64,000 bases of DNA from an uncultured Psychrobacter sp. (GTDB lineage Bacteria; Pseudomonadota; Gammaproteobacteria; Pseudomonadales; Moraxellaceae): assembly GCA_947489525.1 (NCBI GenBank), contig CANLDW010000007.1:1-64000 (forward strand), given 5' to 3'. The notes under the pieces were generated by a model, which saw only the letters and a list, made by a program, of their open reading frames with translations, searched no databases and was not told where the DNA came from. Below, piece by piece: positions 32,064 to 39,845 of this stretch. Each line of letters begins with the position of its first letter. The stretch's first letter is position 1. Both the position numbers and the translations under genes were made by a program.

Positions 32064-33314
32064 GTGAAATCCTCCTTATGGCATCGTCTAGGCGCCCCAT
32101 TTATTGAGCCATATGCCCGTTACCAACATGCTAATGTCGTGCATGCGATACGTTTAGGCATAGCGATTATACTCGCGCTCTTAATTAATCAGCTCAGCGG
32201 CTTTCCACACGGCGAGTGGACGACGATTACGGTTTTTATTATTTTAGGGCTTTTGCAATACCAGGGCGCTATTTATACGAAGGCTAAGGAGCGTATACTC
32301 GGCACGCTATTGGGCATTGTCATTGCCTTTGCACTGCTGTGGTTCAATCAAGAAGCGGGAGCTTGGCTATGGGTAGAGTACGCACTTATTGGCATTATTA
32401 GCGGTATTATCAGTTACCTAGCAGTGACGCGGCTGGGTTACACTGGACTACTCACCGGTATCACCATGCTGATGATTATCTCAAATATAAGTCAGACCAA
32501 CCTTATCGAACAAGGTATCTACCGTGCGCTAAACATCCTTATTGGTACGGGCGTCGCAGTCATTGTGACTTTGGTACTACCTCTAAAATCTACGCTTATG
32601 TGGCGATTTTTATTGGCGAATAATCTAGAGGCTTGTGCCAACTTATACGCTGGTGTTGGCGACCATATTGATACAGATGTTGCGACGTCGCCCTCTATAA
32701 CTACCAACAACGGTCAAACGAGTGCTATCCGACCCACAAAAATTATCCGCCCTTCTCAATTAACAGTCTCGCCTGCCACACCTGTTGACAAGGTTCTGAT
32801 TAAAACGCTACAGCGCATCAATAAGCGTTTATTAGCCGTACGTCCCCACCTTGCAGCAACGGCTAACGAAGCTAAAATCGACATCGACACACTTGAGACC
32901 ATTCAGCGCACCCATCGTAATATCATCGGCACCATTGATCTGCTATTAAGCGCCGCACCGCGTCTGGCAAACATCGTTCTCGATGAGGACAACCATACGC
33001 TACTCGTCCACTACCAGCATGAACTCAGCCAAGCCATGCACAATATAGCGGCGGTACTACGTAGCCCAAACGACGAAGTGTTTCGCCCGATAACGCGTAT
33101 TACTGTATCTGAATATCCCAGCGTGACACAATCCGCCTTTGAATGGCAAGGCTACTTTTGGCTCACCCAAACGCTGCAAGCGCAACTGCAACAGTTAAGT
33201 GATCTGCTGCAAAGCACAAAACCGCAGTGGTATGCCGCGTCCGGTCTGAGCTATCAGCGCCGCGAACAGCGTAGAATAAGAGAGCAGGGCGGCGAGACAG
33301 ATTTGCACTTATAA
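32064..33314 (+). CDS. FUSC-family (aromatic acid exporter-like) membrane protein
   Basis: The 416-residue product belongs by appearance to the fusaric-acid-resistance/aromatic acid exporter superfamily. It has about six closely packed N-terminal membrane helices (about residues 25-175 of this start), with GEWTTITVFIILGLLQYQGAIYTKAKERILGTLLG as the family-like stretch, followed by a soluble helical region. The frame is open upstream to a GTG at 32004, but that lies in the gltD terminator. I prefer the GTG at 32064, although it has no strong ribosome-binding site. Substrate unknown. Confidence 0.8.
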   Translation: MKSSLWHRLGAPFIEPYARYQHANVVHAIRLGIAIILALLINQLSGFPHGEWTTITVFIILGLLQYQGAIYTKAKERILGTLLGIVIAFALLWFNQEAGAWLWVEYALIGIISGIISYLAVTRLGYTGLLTGITMLMIISNISQTNLIEQGIYRALNILIGTGVAVIVTLVLPLKSTLMWRFLLANNLEACANLYAGVGDHIDTDVATSPSITTNNGQTSAIRPTKIIRPSQLTVSPATPVDKVLIKTLQRINKRLLAVRPHLAATANEAKIDIDTLETIQRTHRNIIGTIDLLLSAAPRLANIVLDEDNHTLLVHYQHELSQAMHNIAAVLRSPNDEVFRPITRITVSEYPSVTQSAFEWQGYFWLTQTLQAQLQQLSDLLQSTKPQWYAASGLSYQRREQRRIREQGGETDLHL

Positions 33315-33330
33315 GCCGAATTTAAATCAT

Positions 33331-33364
33331 AAAAAACGCTAGCGGCTATACGCTAGCGTTTTTA
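33331..33364. terminator. Bidirectional terminator between convergent genes
   Basis: AAAAACGCTAGCG pairs with CGCTAGCGTTTTT around GCTATA, giving T runs on both strands between the FUSC gene (+) and the binding-protein gene (-). Confidence 0.9.
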
Positions 33365-33410
33365 CTTTTACTATCTTTTCTAACTCAAATGTCCAACTCA
33401 ACGCTTTAGT

Positions 33411-34523
33411 TTAACGTCCTGTCTTTAGCATATCCCAGTACTGCTGATACACTTGCAGCGCCTCATCACCAACATCTTCTTGGAACTCAGCGTTAGCAAG
33501 CACGTCTTGCGGCGGATAAATGGTCGGATTATTACGCACGTCTTCATCCATCAGCTCGCGTGCTGCAGCGTTTGGTGAGGCGTAACCGATCTCTTCACTA
33601 ATGATTTTGGCGTTTTCAGGACGCAAAATGTAGTCAATAAACTGGTGCGCGGCGTCGACGTTTTGAGCGTTTTTTGGAATAACGAAGTTGTCCATCCATA
33701 GTATCGCGCCCTCAGTGGGATACTTGTAGACCAAACTGGTTAAGCCCTCGTCATTGGCCATCACCGCCTCACCGTTCCACGTCATACCAAGATTGGTTTC
33801 GCCTTCGATATACGGGATACGCGTCGCGTCCGAATTAAAGGTTTTGACATTAGGCATGATGGTAGTGAGCTTATCGTAAGCGGCTTTGATCTCCTCAGGG
33901 TTGGTGCTGTTACCTGAATAGCCGAGGGTCAGTAGCGCCATAGCAAACACTTCGCGCATGTCATTCATCAACATGACCTGATCTTGATATTCAGGACGCC
34001 ACAGATCATTCCAGCTATTCACGGTAGCAGGATCGATGACATCATCATTGATCGCAAGACCTGTGCTGCCCCACATATAAGGGATAGAGTATTTATTATC
34101 AGGATCAACTTTGGTATTAGTAAAAGAGGTATCTAGATTAGTAAAATTGCTCAATTTGGATTTATCTAGTTCTTGTAACAATCCCTCTTGAGCCATTTTT
34201 TCGACATAGTAGGTTGAGGGTACGGCAAGATCATACTGGCTAGAATCATCGAGTAGCTTAAGCTTGGCATACATGGCTTCATTGGAATCAAAGGTCGTGT
34301 AGTTGACATCGATACCTGTCTCTTCCTCAAAGCCGTCTAGGATCTCTTGCGGCATATATTCCGACCAGTTGTATAAGTTCAGCGTAACCTCACTGTCCGC
34401 TGCGCCCTCAGCGGACGCTGTGTCTGAATTGCTACAGCTAGCAAGCGTTAGCCCAACGGCCAATGCAAGGACAGCCTTAGGAAACATGCGTGAGGTAGCG
34501 CTGGAGGATAATAAATGCGTCAA
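33411..34523 (-). CDS. Spermidine/putrescine-type ABC transporter substrate-binding lipoprotein
   Basis: The product resembles PotD/PotF periplasmic polyamine-binding proteins: LNLYNWSEYMPQEILDGFEEETG near the mature N-terminus, the VPSTYYVEKMAQEGLL segment, and YIPYMWGSTGLAIN. I chose a TTG start at 34523 because AGGAGAG lies five bases upstream; the frame continues to an ATG at 34565 without such a site. From TTG the protein is 370 residues, with a signal sequence and lipobox LASC (Cys30). No ABC permease or ATPase gene is next to it, so it is an orphan binding protein here. The ligand is inferred only from the family. Confidence 0.88.
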   Translation of the reverse strand: MTHLLSSSATSRMFPKAVLALAVGLTLASCSNSDTASAEGAADSEVTLNLYNWSEYMPQEILDGFEEETGIDVNYTTFDSNEAMYAKLKLLDDSSQYDLAVPSTYYVEKMAQEGLLQELDKSKLSNFTNLDTSFTNTKVDPDNKYSIPYMWGSTGLAINDDVIDPATVNSWNDLWRPEYQDQVMLMNDMREVFAMALLTLGYSGNSTNPEEIKAAYDKLTTIMPNVKTFNSDATRIPYIEGETNLGMTWNGEAVMANDEGLTSLVYKYPTEGAILWMDNFVIPKNAQNVDAAHQFIDYILRPENAKIISEEIGYASPNAAARELMDEDVRNNPTIYPPQDVLANAEFQEDVGDEALQVYQQYWDMLKTGR

Positions 34524-34733
34524 GATAACTCTCCTAGATTCAATCAATACGTGAAATTGAGCCAAAACGTAACAGGCTCTAAGCAGTGATATTATTGCAG
34601 TGTTACTATTATGGTCATAAAGGGGGCTTATTTAAAGGGCGACTTACTCTAGAGGCCAATATGCTATGATGAGCGTTGGTAAAACTTTACTCTTAGGATC
34701 TATTGAGTATTTAAAGGCACACAAAGGCATCAC

Positions 34734-34994
34734 ATGACTAACCGCACACGCGCAGGCATTATCACGGCTCTCATTGGACTAGTGGCATTAATTGTATTAC
34801 TCAATGCCAGTACTGCCGAGCCTGTCATCAATTGGCCTGTTGAGGCTTATTTGGGCACGGTGTTTACGATTGGCTGGATGACAGGTGTGCCTGATTTTTT
34901 CACTTATATTCTAGCTATTGTCGTTTTTATCGTCGTCGTTGGTGTCTGTTATAAATTAGGAACTGAGCTTTATCGGTTGCTAGCGCGCCATTAA
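34734..34994 (+). CDS. Small two-helix membrane protein of unknown function
   Basis: This 86-residue product has two hydrophobic segments (about residues 8-25 and 55-80) joined by a loop with WPVEAYLGTVFTIGWMTG. I do not recognise a family. It is divergent from the polyamine-type binding protein and runs toward the HAD phosphatase gene. Coding is supported by a clean ATG, hydrophobic pattern and typical codon use. Confidence 0.65.
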   Translation: MTNRTRAGIITALIGLVALIVLLNASTAEPVINWPVEAYLGTVFTIGWMTGVPDFFTYILAIVVFIVVVGVCYKLGTELYRLLARH

Positions 34995-35014
34995 ACTGTT
35001 AAACCGTTCAAGCA

Positions 35015-35845
35015 TTAAGCGATAATATCCAAACGCTCAAGTACCGACTGAATACCGCGCTCCTCAATCGTGCCTGTGACGAAGTCCGCGCGCTCAATTA
35101 AAGCTGGCTGCGCATCACCCATCGCGACGGCAAAGCCGACCAAATCAAACATCTCCAAGTCGTTCATACCATCACCGAACGCCATGCAGTCCTCGGCATC
35201 GACGCCGTAATACGCGCAAACATCCAAGATACCGCGCGCTTTTGAGGCGTCAATGGGTAAAATATCTGCGCCCGTATTGTGCCAATGCACCAATTTTAAG
35301 TCATCTGAAGCAAAATCAACGTTTTGCATTTTATCGATTTGATTTTTAAAGAACACCGAGCACTGATAGACCTCGTTACTTTGATAAAAAAGCGGATCGA
35401 CAATGGAGTTTGGCGTACGGGCATTAAAATCGCGCAAGCGCTCATTTTCACCCGACCAAGCGATGTGGGTGGCGGAGTCGAACTTATGAATCAGATCACA
35501 GGCTTGGCATAATTCTACGATTTTAGCTGTTTGCGTATCGGTTAAAGGGTAGTCGCTGATCACGCCGTCTTTATCAAAGCTGTATTGACCATTCATACAA
35601 ATAATGGCGTCCAGTACATCCGCCTCTAGTAGCGCTAAAATATCAGGCGGCAGTATGGCTTTTGAGCGTCCGGTCGAGATGACCAGCTTGATATCTGTGT
35701 TTGCCAGTGCTTCAAGCGTGGCTTGATTGTGCTCGGCAATGATTCCTGCGCGGCTCAGGGTATCATCGATATCAAAAAAGATAATCTTTGGTGTCGGTAT
35801 CGGCGCACTGGTAGGTGCGCCGCTTGCCTTGTATTCAGTAAACAT
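35015..35845 (-). CDS. HAD-family hydrolase, Cof-like (class IIB) phosphatase
   Basis: The 276-residue product is a haloacid-dehalogenase-type sugar- or nucleotide-phosphate phosphatase. Motif I is FFDIDDTLSRAG (Asp25 and Asp27), motif II is LVISTGRS (about residues 54-61), and motif IV is FGDGMNDLEMF near 223-233 with GFAVAMGDA after it. The middle part is the Cof-type cap. The substrate cannot be told from sequence. AAAGGATC precedes the ATG. It lies 55 bases downstream of the photolyase-related gene on the same strand. Confidence 0.9.
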   Translation of the reverse strand: MFTEYKASGAPTSAPIPTPKIIFFDIDDTLSRAGIIAEHNQATLEALANTDIKLVISTGRSKAILPPDILALLEADVLDAIICMNGQYSFDKDGVISDYPLTDTQTAKIVELCQACDLIHKFDSATHIAWSGENERLRDFNARTPNSIVDPLFYQSNEVYQCSVFFKNQIDKMQNVDFASDDLKLVHWHNTGADILPIDASKARGILDVCAYYGVDAEDCMAFGDGMNDLEMFDLVGFAVAMGDAQPALIERADFVTGTIEERGIQSVLERLDIIA

Positions 35846-35900
35846 AGTGATCCTTTTATATTCTAATTGCTATCGTTAAGCTTGCTGCTTAAAAGTAATT

Positions 35901-37424
35901 TTAGACTTCTTGATCAAGCTTTGCCAAAAAGTCATTAGCGTAATCCAAATGCGCTTGCTGCTTGTCTTTATCCATCTTATCCCACATGGACAGCAGCATA
36001 CCAATGCGCGGGTTTTGACTAAAAAAATCACGGTGTACATGCATAAAGCGCCAAAACAGGCCATCCCAAATCGCTGCCCATTCGGTAAGCTCGCCTTTGG
36101 ACTTGACGGGATAGTTGCTCATCTTATTAATATAGTTGCTACCGCTGATATAAGGCTTAGTCGCCATCAGACCTCCATCGGCAAACTGACTCATACCATA
36201 AATATTAGGCACCATCACCCAATCATAAGCGTCAATAAACAGCTCCATAAACCACTGATAGACCTCATCAGGATCAAACTCACAGAGCAGCATAAAGTTG
36301 CCAAACACCATCAAGCGCTCGATGTGATGCGCGTATCCGGTCTTAAGTAGCTTTTTAATCGTGGTATCAATCGGTTCAATCCCCGTATCGCCAGTATAAA
36401 AGCTCGGCGGTATCTTACGAGTAAAACCCCAAAAGTTACTCGTGCGCTGCTTGCGACCAATAGACTCATACAGCCCGTACATAAACTCGCGCCAACCGAT
36501 GATTTGACGGATAAAACCCTCTAAGGAATTCAGCGGAATGTCATACTCTTCGCTCACTTCCAGCGTGCGCGTGACCACTTGATTAGGAGTCAGCAGTCCA
36601 GTATTAAGCATCGGCGTTAGCACACTATGATGCAAAATATGCGCATCGGCAACGATAGCGTCCTCATATTTGCCAAAGTCGGTAAAGCGCGTGGCTAAAA
36701 AGTCCTCAAGCCAAGCCTCCGCTTCCTTATGCGTTGTCGGATAGCGAAAGTCAGGATTGGCCTCACCGTAATGCTCGCTAAAGTTGTCCTCAACGTAGGC
36801 TAGCGCTTCCTTGTAATATTCATTTAGTTCAGGAAACTGAATCGTAGGCGGGGTCTCTTTACGCGGGTATTTTTTGCGATTGTCTTCATCAAATGACCAC
36901 TGACCACCGATCGGCTTTTGCTCATCATCAATGAGTATCTTTTCACGTTTGCGTTGCTCCATATAAAAGTCGTGATGAAACAAACGCTTATTTTGGTAAA
37001 ACTCACAATACACAGGCAAAGGGTTTAAAAACATTGGCGTTGACGAGCAGTCAAAATCTATATCCGCCTCCAGCACCGCCTGTTGCACGTGCATACGTAG
37101 CCAGTCATCGACTAAGTCAATGCAGTAGATCTTTGCAATAGCATCGACATTGTCAGCATCGTCCTTGTGACTGGCAAAACTGGCAATGAGCTTGCGACAG
37201 TCGCTATGCTTATGGGTGGATTCAATATAATGTACCGTCTTACCCGCGTCAGTTAGCATTTGCTCGTACGCCTTCATGCTCGCGCGGTGCAAGACCAGCT
37301 TTTGCTTATGAAAGGGATACTGAGTAAAGTATAAGTCCTCTTCAATCAGATAACACTCGTCCTGCCACAGGCTAGTATCGGCGAATAATTGATGCGGAAA
37401 GATCAGGCTAATACGTTTGCTCAT
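35901..37424 (-). CDS. Cryptochrome/photolyase-family protein (PhrB-like, lacking Fe-S cysteines)
   Basis: The 507-residue product resembles the bacterial cryptochrome/(6-4) photolyase group (FeS-BCP/PhrB) that uses FAD for light-driven DNA repair or sensing. Family segments are the N-terminal ISLIFPHQLF, the FAD-domain QIIGWREFMYGLY (about residues 308-320), HHIERLMVFGNFMLL and YGMSQFADGGLMATKPYISG. In the classic members this last stretch is followed by cysteines for a 4Fe-4S cluster; here the stretch from about 430 to 455 (MSNYPVKSKGELTEW, then IWDGLFWRF) contains no cysteine. Repair activity is therefore inferred, not certain. Confidence 0.88.
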   Translation of the reverse strand: MSKRISLIFPHQLFADTSLWQDECYLIEEDLYFTQYPFHKQKLVLHRASMKAYEQMLTDAGKTVHYIESTHKHSDCRKLIASFASHKDDADNVDAIAKIYCIDLVDDWLRMHVQQAVLEADIDFDCSSTPMFLNPLPVYCEFYQNKRLFHHDFYMEQRKREKILIDDEQKPIGGQWSFDEDNRKKYPRKETPPTIQFPELNEYYKEALAYVEDNFSEHYGEANPDFRYPTTHKEAEAWLEDFLATRFTDFGKYEDAIVADAHILHHSVLTPMLNTGLLTPNQVVTRTLEVSEEYDIPLNSLEGFIRQIIGWREFMYGLYESIGRKQRTSNFWGFTRKIPPSFYTGDTGIEPIDTTIKKLLKTGYAHHIERLMVFGNFMLLCEFDPDEVYQWFMELFIDAYDWVMVPNIYGMSQFADGGLMATKPYISGSNYINKMSNYPVKSKGELTEWAAIWDGLFWRFMHVHRDFFSQNPRIGMLLSMWDKMDKDKQQAHLDYANDFLAKLDQEV

Positions 37425-37790
37425 AGCTCAAATTTATGCTGATAAAGATAGTTTATTATAGATGAGCACTTACGAGCATGTCAGGGTAGGTTGTGTTATT
37501 TATAAGGCAGCGCCTAGCGATTGATTGTTGCTTATAACAGAAGGCTGTTTTGCGCTGATAACGCTGTAAATAGGATAAAAAACCACCATATATTTAGTTC
37601 AAAATATAACAGATACGAAAATTCAACGTGCTACTGGGATGAATTTTGCGCAGCCTCTGGAGTGACAAAGTTGCACAGCAAGCAAGAAAAATTTATACCA
37701 GTAGCACTGTATTGTTCTTACATTGGATAGACCATAGTCAGACAGCAAACCGATATTTTACAATCGTTAATAATAAACTAGGACATCGCC
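37425..37790. other. Intergenic region holding repeat copy B
   Basis: The 366 bases between the divergent photolyase-related and hemerythrin genes hold the second MITE-like element and presumably both promoters. A 69-codon forward frame here overlaps the repeat and is not considered a gene. Confidence 0.6.
37593..37736. repeat. MITE-like inverted-repeat element, copy B
   Basis: The core 37628-37707 starts GTGCTACTGGGATGAATTTT and ends AAATTTATACCAGTAGCAC. Outer flanks (TTTAGTTCAAAATA on the left, GGATAGACCATA on the right) resemble those of copy A. The inner part shares GCGCAGCCTCTGGAGTG and CACAGCAAGCAAG with copy C. Confidence 0.8.
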
Positions 37791-38390
37791 ATGACCACCT
37801 CTAGCCAGAATAATCCTAGCCAGCAAGAGCTTGACGACGATCTGTTTAGCGTCGCTCCGCGTCATCCTGATAGCCGCTTAGAGAGTGATTGGCTGTTCTT
37901 GTATGAAAAACTACCACCTGAGCAATGGTTTAGTGCCGACTACGCCTACAAGACTTCCGGCTGGCTAAAGGTGCATACCAATATTCGTAAACGCCAACGT
38001 ATCCTGCTACAGATCAGCGAAGCCTATATGAGTGGCGAGTTTGACTGGAGTGAATACCGCTCGCAAATATTGAAGCGTATCAATATGCACGTGCTTAAAC
38101 TGCATCAGCATCACGGGGTAGAGGACGAGGGGTTCTTCCCTGAGTTCGTCAGTATGTACCCCAAGCTTGCGCCTGCCTTTGAGATATTAGGGCATGACCA
38201 CGAGTATCTTAATAAGCTACTTGATACCTTGCAGGCGCAAAACGATCAACTGGCAAGAAGTGAAACTGAGGACAAAGCGCTGGCCGAAGAGCTCCATAAA
38301 ACGCTAGTCGCCGTGACTGATTTACTCCAGCAGCACCTCACCGATGAAGAGGATTTAGTCATTCCGATTTTGGGGTTACGGCAGAGTTAA
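37791..38390 (+). CDS. Hemerythrin (HHE) domain-containing protein
   Basis: The 199-residue product carries an HHE-type four-helix bundle, which usually binds a di-iron centre. Likely ligands are His in HVLKLHQHHGVEDEGFF (about residues 101-117), HDHEYL (about 136-141) and QQHLTDEEDLVIP (about 182-194). Such proteins act in oxygen or nitric-oxide sensing and iron or stress handling; which applies here is unknown. The first 90 residues are not part of the motif region. It is a single gene divergent from the photolyase-related gene. Confidence 0.85.
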   Translation: MTTSSQNNPSQQELDDDLFSVAPRHPDSRLESDWLFLYEKLPPEQWFSADYAYKTSGWLKVHTNIRKRQRILLQISEAYMSGEFDWSEYRSQILKRINMHVLKLHQHHGVEDEGFFPEFVSMYPKLAPAFEILGHDHEYLNKLLDTLQAQNDQLARSETEDKALAEELHKTLVAVTDLLQQHLTDEEDLVIPILGLRQS

Positions 38391-38488
38391 TGGCATTAAT
38401 GAGGAGCGATAACGATCTATAATAATGGACTATATTCTTGCATCGTTATTTACTAAGATGGTAGGACGCTGTATTTAAAGGAATAAAT

Positions 38489-38995
38489 ATGACACGCCTT
38501 ATACCTAATAGTCTACTCGCCGTTACAGTCATGGCGCTATCCACGAGCGCCTTTGCCATGAGCGTTGAATTTAACGACGACATGTGGAACGATGCCCGTA
38601 TCCCTGAAGGCCAGCAATGCGTAAAGTATGGCGGCATCAATCCAGCGACACCGAGCATGACTGTCTCTGACATTCCTACAGGCGCCGACAGCCTCGTATT
38701 CGTCTATGACGATATCAGCAACAAACGCATGCAAAAAGGCGGGCACGGCATTCTCGAGTTCGCCCTACCACAGGGCGCAACGCGCGCTGAGATACCCGCC
38801 GTATTTGGGCATACTTATGAGGTGCCCGTAGGGATTGAGATTATAGCCGAGTATCGTAGCCGCGCAGGCGAGAGCGCAGGCGCGTACAAGCCGCCGTGCT
38901 CAGGTGGCAAAAACCATATCTATACGGTAGACGTCCAAGCGTGGCAAGGCGATAGAATGATCGATGAAGAAACGGTTGAGATGGGGCGGTATTAG
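38489..38995 (+). CDS. Secreted PEBP-like (YbhB/YbcL, Raf-kinase-inhibitor-like) protein
   Basis: The 168-residue product has a signal peptide (cleavage after STSAFA, about residue 23). The mature part follows the bacterial PEBP pattern in order: IPEGQQCVKYGG, PSMTVSDIPTGADSLVFVYDD, GHGILEFALP and YKPPCSGGKNHIYTVDVQAW. These match IPxKYTCDG, the VDDPDA region, and PPCPPGGxHHY in YbhB-like proteins, but with changes, so it is a divergent member. Ligand and role are unknown. Confidence 0.7.
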   Translation: MTRLIPNSLLAVTVMALSTSAFAMSVEFNDDMWNDARIPEGQQCVKYGGINPATPSMTVSDIPTGADSLVFVYDDISNKRMQKGGHGILEFALPQGATRAEIPAVFGHTYEVPVGIEIIAEYRSRAGESAGAYKPPCSGGKNHIYTVDVQAWQGDRMIDEETVEMGRY

Positions 38996-39059
38996 TACCA
39001 TTAAGCCTTAATAGTAGTAGCTTCTCCCGCCTTGCACAAATAAGTAGAATACCGCTACA

Positions 39060-39140
39060 GAATTTGCGAAAATGCAAATTCTCTTGCACTCGGACAAAGC
39101 AGTGCTTTGTTATTTCCTCGCTCAGGAGCTAGCGGTGAGC
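39060..39140. repeat. Cluster of three short hairpins
   Basis: Three stems lie in a row: GAATTTGC/GCAAATTC (39060-39081, perfect), ACAAAGC/GCTTTGT (39094-39110, perfect) and GCTCA/TGAGC (39120-39140). The region codes for nothing convincing. It starts the accessory-looking stretch that contains the lipoprotein and Mrr genes. Confidence 0.6.
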
Positions 39141-39200
39141 TTATGTACTTGCAACTATTGGTCGTGGTTGGGGTCTTCAACTTAAGAAAGAGGCAAGAAG

Positions 39201-39235
39201 GGTAGGCGCTAGCGTAACCCAGCCTACGCGCTACC
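39201..39235. repeat. REP-like palindromic repeat at the lipoprotein 3' end
   Basis: GTAGGC and GCCTAC form the arms of an imperfect palindrome that also contains GCTAGCGTAACCCAGCC. The stop codon of the reverse-strand lipoprotein gene lies inside it. Its right half is related to the repeats at 39791 and 41118. Confidence 0.6.
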
Positions 39236-39725
39236 ATTCTTTTATGTTTGGTCGAGCATAGCTAAAAGGCCGTACTAACAGTCTATCTTCTAATAAACAG
39301 TTATCTGATCCCTCAGTGACGAACTCTCTTGTTCTATCTAACTTGCCAGGAAAACCATTAATTTCTATTTCTTCTCCTACAGGAATGCTCACCCCATCCA
39401 AATATACTTCAGTATCGCCTTTTTTATAGCGTGTGTATTCGACTGGAAATATTGGTGTTCTAGTTGTATTTGCTGATTTAAAAAGTAAACAGTCCTCTTT
39501 TAAAATGAACATTCCTACTAGAGTTACTTTTATAGCAGGCACAATCGCTTTTGGGTCATTATAGTAGGTAAAAATGCCCGTGGGTAAGTCCTTTTTTTCT
39601 ATACCATGATCAAATCGATCAAACTCAATCTCTTCATCTAGTAGACCTGTCTTATTTGGCTGAGTCGAAGATACACAACCGTATAAAAGACAGCTACTTA
39701 AGATAATAGGTAAAATTTTATTCAC
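39231..39725 (-). CDS. Putative lipoprotein of unknown function
   Basis: The 164-residue product has a short signal peptide and a lipobox ending LLYGC (Cys17), so it should be lipid-anchored. The mature part is polar with no recognised domain; two cysteines (in KEDCLLF and SDNCLLED) could form a disulfide. The start codon is GTG at 39725. The A+T-rich composition of this gene and of the next one contrasts with the surrounding genes and suggests acquisition by transfer. Confidence 0.65.
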   Translation of the reverse strand: MNKILPIILSSCLLYGCVSSTQPNKTGLLDEEIEFDRFDHGIEKKDLPTGIFTYYNDPKAIVPAIKVTLVGMFILKEDCLLFKSANTTRTPIFPVEYTRYKKGDTEVYLDGVSIPVGEEIEINGFPGKLDRTREFVTEGSDNCLLEDRLLVRPFSYARPNIKEW

Positions 39726-39790
39726 GAGATTGTCTTATTAATAAGACTGTGATTGATTTTTGATTTGAGAGTCATTTTTGGTATAGTTTC

Positions 39791-39815
39791 GCTGGGCTAA
39801 GAGCCTAATCTACGT
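39791..39815 (+). repeat. Inverted REP-like repeat, left of mrr-like gene
   Basis: GCTGGGCTAAGAGCCTAATC plus TACGT is an inverted copy of 41118-41143 (21 of 26 positions match over the slightly longer 26-base comparison). The Mrr-type gene lies between the two. Confidence 0.65.
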
Positions 39816-39845
39816 TCGCTGCGGCAGAGTTAGGGGTTGGTTTTA

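Noticed and set aside
37521..37730. 69-codon forward frame upstream of the hemerythrin gene
   Set aside because: Most of it is the MITE-like repeat, and the other two copies of the repeat do not keep the frame.
39055..39237. 60-codon reverse-strand frame in the hairpin-rich spacer
   Set aside because: The frame spans three hairpins and the REP-like palindrome and shows no protein-family features; it is best explained by repeated extragenic DNA.
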